Assembly: GCA_012735335.1 (NCBI GenBank)
Contig: JAAYHO010000212.1
Span: 1 to 7,478, forward strand
Reading direction: 5' to 3'
Source: Gammaproteobacteria bacterium
Lineage (GTDB): Bacteria > Pseudomonadota > Gammaproteobacteria > Pseudomonadales > Pseudomonadaceae
DNA length: 7,478 bases
Notes under the pieces: model-generated
The model's database searches: none
What the model was told of the DNA's origin: nothing
What the model saw: only the letters and a program-made list of their open reading frames with translations
Shown: piece after piece, positions 5,492 to 7,478 of the stretch
Layout: every line of letters begins with the position of its first letter
Numbering within the stretch: position 1 is the first letter of the stretch
Position numbers and translations under genes: made by a program

Positions 5492-7147
5492 ATGCCCCAT
5501 CGTCTGCCGCCCCGCGAAACCCTCACCGTCGAGTTCAAAAGCGATCGCAGCAAGCTCCCGGATCGCGACCTGATCGAGGCCTTGGTCTGCCTGGCCAACG
5601 CTGAAGGAGGCACCTTGTGGTTAGGTGTCGAAGATGATGGTACTGCCACCGGCCTGCATCCGGAGCATCGTTTGCTGACGGGGCTGGCCGGTCTGGTCGC
5701 AGCGCGCACCTCGCCATCGTTGTCCGTTGAGGTAGAAGCAGTTGAGATAAATGACGTAACCGTCGCATGCATTCGCGTACCCAAAACGCACGGCGAAGTG
5801 GCAACTACCGGTGGTGTCTACCTACGCCGCCGCTTGAAGCATGATGGCACCCCTGAGTGCGTGGCCATGCTGCCCCATGAGCGAGCGAGCCGGGCTTCCA
5901 GCTTCAGCCTGATCGACGTATCGGCGCAGCCAGTGGCCGGTGCCTCTCTTGCCGATCTTGATCCACTGGAGCGTGAGCGCCTGCGCCAAGCGGTGCAACA
6001 GTTTGGCGGCGACCGTGTATTGCTCGAGCTGGACGACGAAGCTCTCGATGGTGCGCTGATGCTCACGGCTCGCCAGACGGATGGTTCACGCGTGCCAACG
6101 CTCACCGGCCTGCTGCTGGTCGGCCGGGAAACCTCCCTGCGGCAGTTGGTGCCTACTCACGAATTTGCCTTTCAGGTGCTAGCTCAGCAGGCAGTACGCT
6201 TCAATGAGTTTCGCCGCTTCCCACTGCTCAAGGCACTGGACTGGCTGGAAACCAACTTCCGCCCATACAATCCCGAGGAAGAGCTGCAAGTTGGCCTATT
6301 CCGTGTACCGGTACCCAAGGTTGATATGGGCGCCTATCGCGAGGCGGTGGCCAATGCGCTGATCCACCGCGACTATCACCGTCTGGGCGCGGTGCATGTG
6401 CGCCTTGAGGATGAAGCGCTGGTGGTCAGCAATCCCGGTGGTCTGGTGGATGGTGTGACCCTGGCCAACCTGTTGGTCACCGAACCCCGCCCGCGTAATC
6501 CGGCGCTGGCGGACGCCATGAAGCGCATTGGCGTGGTCGAGCGCTCCGGGCGCGGTGTAGACAAGATATTTCGCGGCATGCTCAAGTTCGGACGACCCGC
6601 CCCCGATTACAGCTACACCACGGCACAGAGTGTGGTGGTACGCCTGCCTACCACCGTGGCCGACCTGGAATTCCGCCGCCTGGTCGTCGAACACGAGCGT
6701 GCCACCAACACCGAGCTGCCCATCGACAGCCTGATCGCTCTAGCTGCGCTGCGATCGACCAAACGGGTGACTGCCGATGAGCTGGCTATACAAATCCAGC
6801 GTGACACCGCGAGCGCCAAGCGCACTCTGGAGAGGTTGACTGAGGCTGGTCTAGTAGAAGCCCATGGCTCTACCCGGGCACGCAGCTATACCTTATCGGC
6901 CAGGCTGTATCAGGCTGTAGGTGACAAGGCTGGCTATACTCGACAAGCTGGTTTCAGCGCCATTCAAAATGAGCAGATGGTGTTGAACTACGTGCAGCAA
7001 CACCAGCAGATCAAACGAGCCGATGTGATGGAGCTGTGTCGACTTTCAACTGATCAGGCGGCAAAACTACTGAAAAAGATGAAGGACAATGGAGCTATCG
7101 TTCAGCACGGCAAAAACCGAGGTGCTGTTTATACCCTTAATAAATGA
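5492..7147 (+). CDS. Schlafen AlbA_2 / GHKL-like ATP-binding putative transcriptional regulator (COG2865 type)
   Basis: A 551-residue protein of the family with an N-terminal putative nucleic-acid-binding AlbA_2 domain and a GHKL-like ATP-binding region. AlbA_2 spans about residues 8-125 and opens with the family signature ETLTVEFKSD, then CLANAEGGTLWLGVEDDG and GGVYLRRR. The GHKL-like part at about 270-385 shows an N-box E284-x3-N288 within YREAVANALIHRDY, VVSNPGGL at 311-318 and ERSGRGVDKIF at 350-360. The C-terminus carries two winged-helix-like segments, about 410-470 (RVTADELAIQIQRDTASAKR) and 487-551. Members are annotated as transcriptional regulators and often sit in accessory or defence-rich regions; whether this one binds DNA or RNA is unknown. 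The start follows AAGGA; an alternative ATG at 5468 adds eight residues. The gene diverges from the ATPase gene. Its last 180 bp or so drop to about 46% G+C. Confidence 0.82.
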   Translation: MPHRLPPRETLTVEFKSDRSKLPDRDLIEALVCLANAEGGTLWLGVEDDGTATGLHPEHRLLTGLAGLVAARTSPSLSVEVEAVEINDVTVACIRVPKTHGEVATTGGVYLRRRLKHDGTPECVAMLPHERASRASSFSLIDVSAQPVAGASLADLDPLERERLRQAVQQFGGDRVLLELDDEALDGALMLTARQTDGSRVPTLTGLLLVGRETSLRQLVPTHEFAFQVLAQQAVRFNEFRRFPLLKALDWLETNFRPYNPEEELQVGLFRVPVPKVDMGAYREAVANALIHRDYHRLGAVHVRLEDEALVVSNPGGLVDGVTLANLLVTEPRPRNPALADAMKRIGVVERSGRGVDKIFRGMLKFGRPAPDYSYTTAQSVVVRLPTTVADLEFRRLVVEHERATNTELPIDSLIALAALRSTKRVTADELAIQIQRDTASAKRTLERLTEAGLVEAHGSTRARSYTLSARLYQAVGDKAGYTRQAGFSAIQNEQMVLNYVQQHQQIKRADVMELCRLSTDQAAKLLKKMKDNGAIVQHGKNRGAVYTLNK

Positions 7148-7171
7148 GCCGGAATGAGCCGGAATGAGCCG
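7144..7171. repeat. 10-bp tandem repeat, 2.8 copies
   Basis: ATGAGCCGGA occurs at 7144-7153 and 7154-7163, and ATGAGCCG at 7164-7171. The first copy contains the stop codon of the AlbA_2-domain gene. Because the unit length is not a multiple of three, the three TGA triplets (7145, 7155, 7165) fall in all three plus-strand frames. Confidence 0.85.
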
Positions 7172-7183
7172 TCTTGGCAACGC

Positions 7184-7252
7184 AGGTACGAATTCCACAC
7201 CGACTCGGACACCCATTCCACTCGCGTCCGGACACTGATTCCACTGCTATTT
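7184..7252. mobile_element. Three 23-bp repeats resembling an IS21-family terminus (solo remnant)
   Basis: Three tandem 23-bp units are visible at 7184-7206 (degenerate), 7207-7229 and 7230-7252. The last two both begin GGACAC and continue to ATTCCAC; the exact ATTCCAC copies start at 7192, 7215 and 7238, 23 bp apart. IS21-family elements carry several such short repeats in their ends as transposase-binding sites, and the GGACAC-N2-ATTCCAC wording resembles ends I remember from proteobacterial members. No istA or istB sequence is present, so this would be a solo end or a deletion scar. The periodicity is certain; the family call is moderate. Confidence 0.5.
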
Positions 7253-7287
7253 GACGTTGCGTGAAGCATTGGTTAACAGTCTGATCC

Positions 7288-7313
7288 AGGCCGACCACCA
7301 CCCCACTCGGCCT
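7288..7313. repeat. Inverted repeat AGGCCGA / TCGGCCT
   Basis: A perfect 7-bp inverted repeat (7288-7294 and 7307-7313) encloses a C-rich 12-nt loop. No T-run follows on either strand, so it is not a typical intrinsic terminator. Its role is unknown. Confidence 0.5.
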
Positions 7314-7351
7314 ATTACCGCTATCCGCTGCAGCGTTTTCCCTGCTCGGAT

Positions 7352-7372
7352 TTGTACGCATAATTGTACGCA
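7352..7372. repeat. Direct repeat TTGTACGCA, two copies
   Basis: Two exact 9-bp copies lie at 7352-7360 and 7364-7372, spaced 12 bp start to start, about 47 bp from the tRNA 3' end. Paired short direct repeats beside a tRNA 3' end recall integrase arm-type sites of tRNA-integrating elements. No integrase gene is in the window, so the role is an inference. Confidence 0.45.
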
Positions 7373-7383
7373 GCCCAGAAACG

Positions 7384-7410
7384 AAAAAGGCCTGCATCTC
7401 TGCAAGCCTT
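7384..7410 (-). terminator. Rho-independent terminator of tRNA-Thr
   Basis: Read on the minus strand, AAGGCTTGCA (7410-7401) pairs with TGCAGGCCTT (7396-7387) around a GAGA loop with one internal mismatch. It runs into a TTTTT tract (7388-7384), 8 nt after the encoded CCA end of the tRNA. Confidence 0.8.
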
Positions 7411-7418
7411 GATCTATA

Positions 7419-7478
<60 letters not shown>

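Overview
The window looks like a piece of a high-GC gammaproteobacterial chromosome, most likely Pseudomonas or a close relative. The pqi genes run at roughly 65% G+C, PqiA is encoded as two half-length genes, and the window ends in a tRNA-Thr(UGU) gene whose anticodon arm and loop match the gammaproteobacterial form. No species can be named from the sequence alone.

Layout: (1) Positions 1-474 hold the broken 3' part of an alpha/beta hydrolase gene of the IroE/BesA-like esterase type. The nucleophile elbow and the catalytic-His segment are both recognisable, but they lie in different frames and most of what should separate them is missing. (2) Positions 547-4061 hold a tightly packed plus-strand operon, pqiA (first half), pqiA (second half), pqiB, pqiC, in which every junction overlaps (4, 11 and 4 bp). 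Together these would form an envelope-spanning MCE lipid-transport machine: two zinc-ribbon membrane proteins in the inner membrane, a three-MCE-domain PqiB tube with a C-terminal coiled coil across the periplasm, and the PqiC lipoprotein at the outer membrane. (3) Positions 4094-7147 look accessory, with lower G+C (about 45-63% in the stretches counted). They contain an AAA+/STAND-like ATPase with a winged-helix tail on the minus strand, and a divergent Schlafen-AlbA_2/GHKL-like putative regulator on the plus strand. (4) Positions 7144-7418 are a gene-free scar: a short tandem repeat, three 23-bp units resembling an IS21-family terminus, a hairpin, a TTGTACGCA direct repeat and a terminator. 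(5) The 3' 60 nt of a minus-strand tRNA-Thr follow, cut by the window edge.

The most striking signal is the control region of the ATPase gene (5201-5263). Six copies of a TTTAGTAAA-type 9-mer are laid out with spacings 10-13-8-13-10 and mirrored orientations about one axis at 5232, giving a 61-bp imperfect dyad. It covers the ribosome-binding site and the best promoter candidate of the ATPase gene. This looks like a multi-site autoregulatory operator, possibly bound by the ATPase's own winged-helix domain. The pair of ATP-binding proteins, the operator array and the mobile-element debris next to a tRNA suggest a small acquired module; its function (defence, stress or regulation) cannot be read from the sequence.
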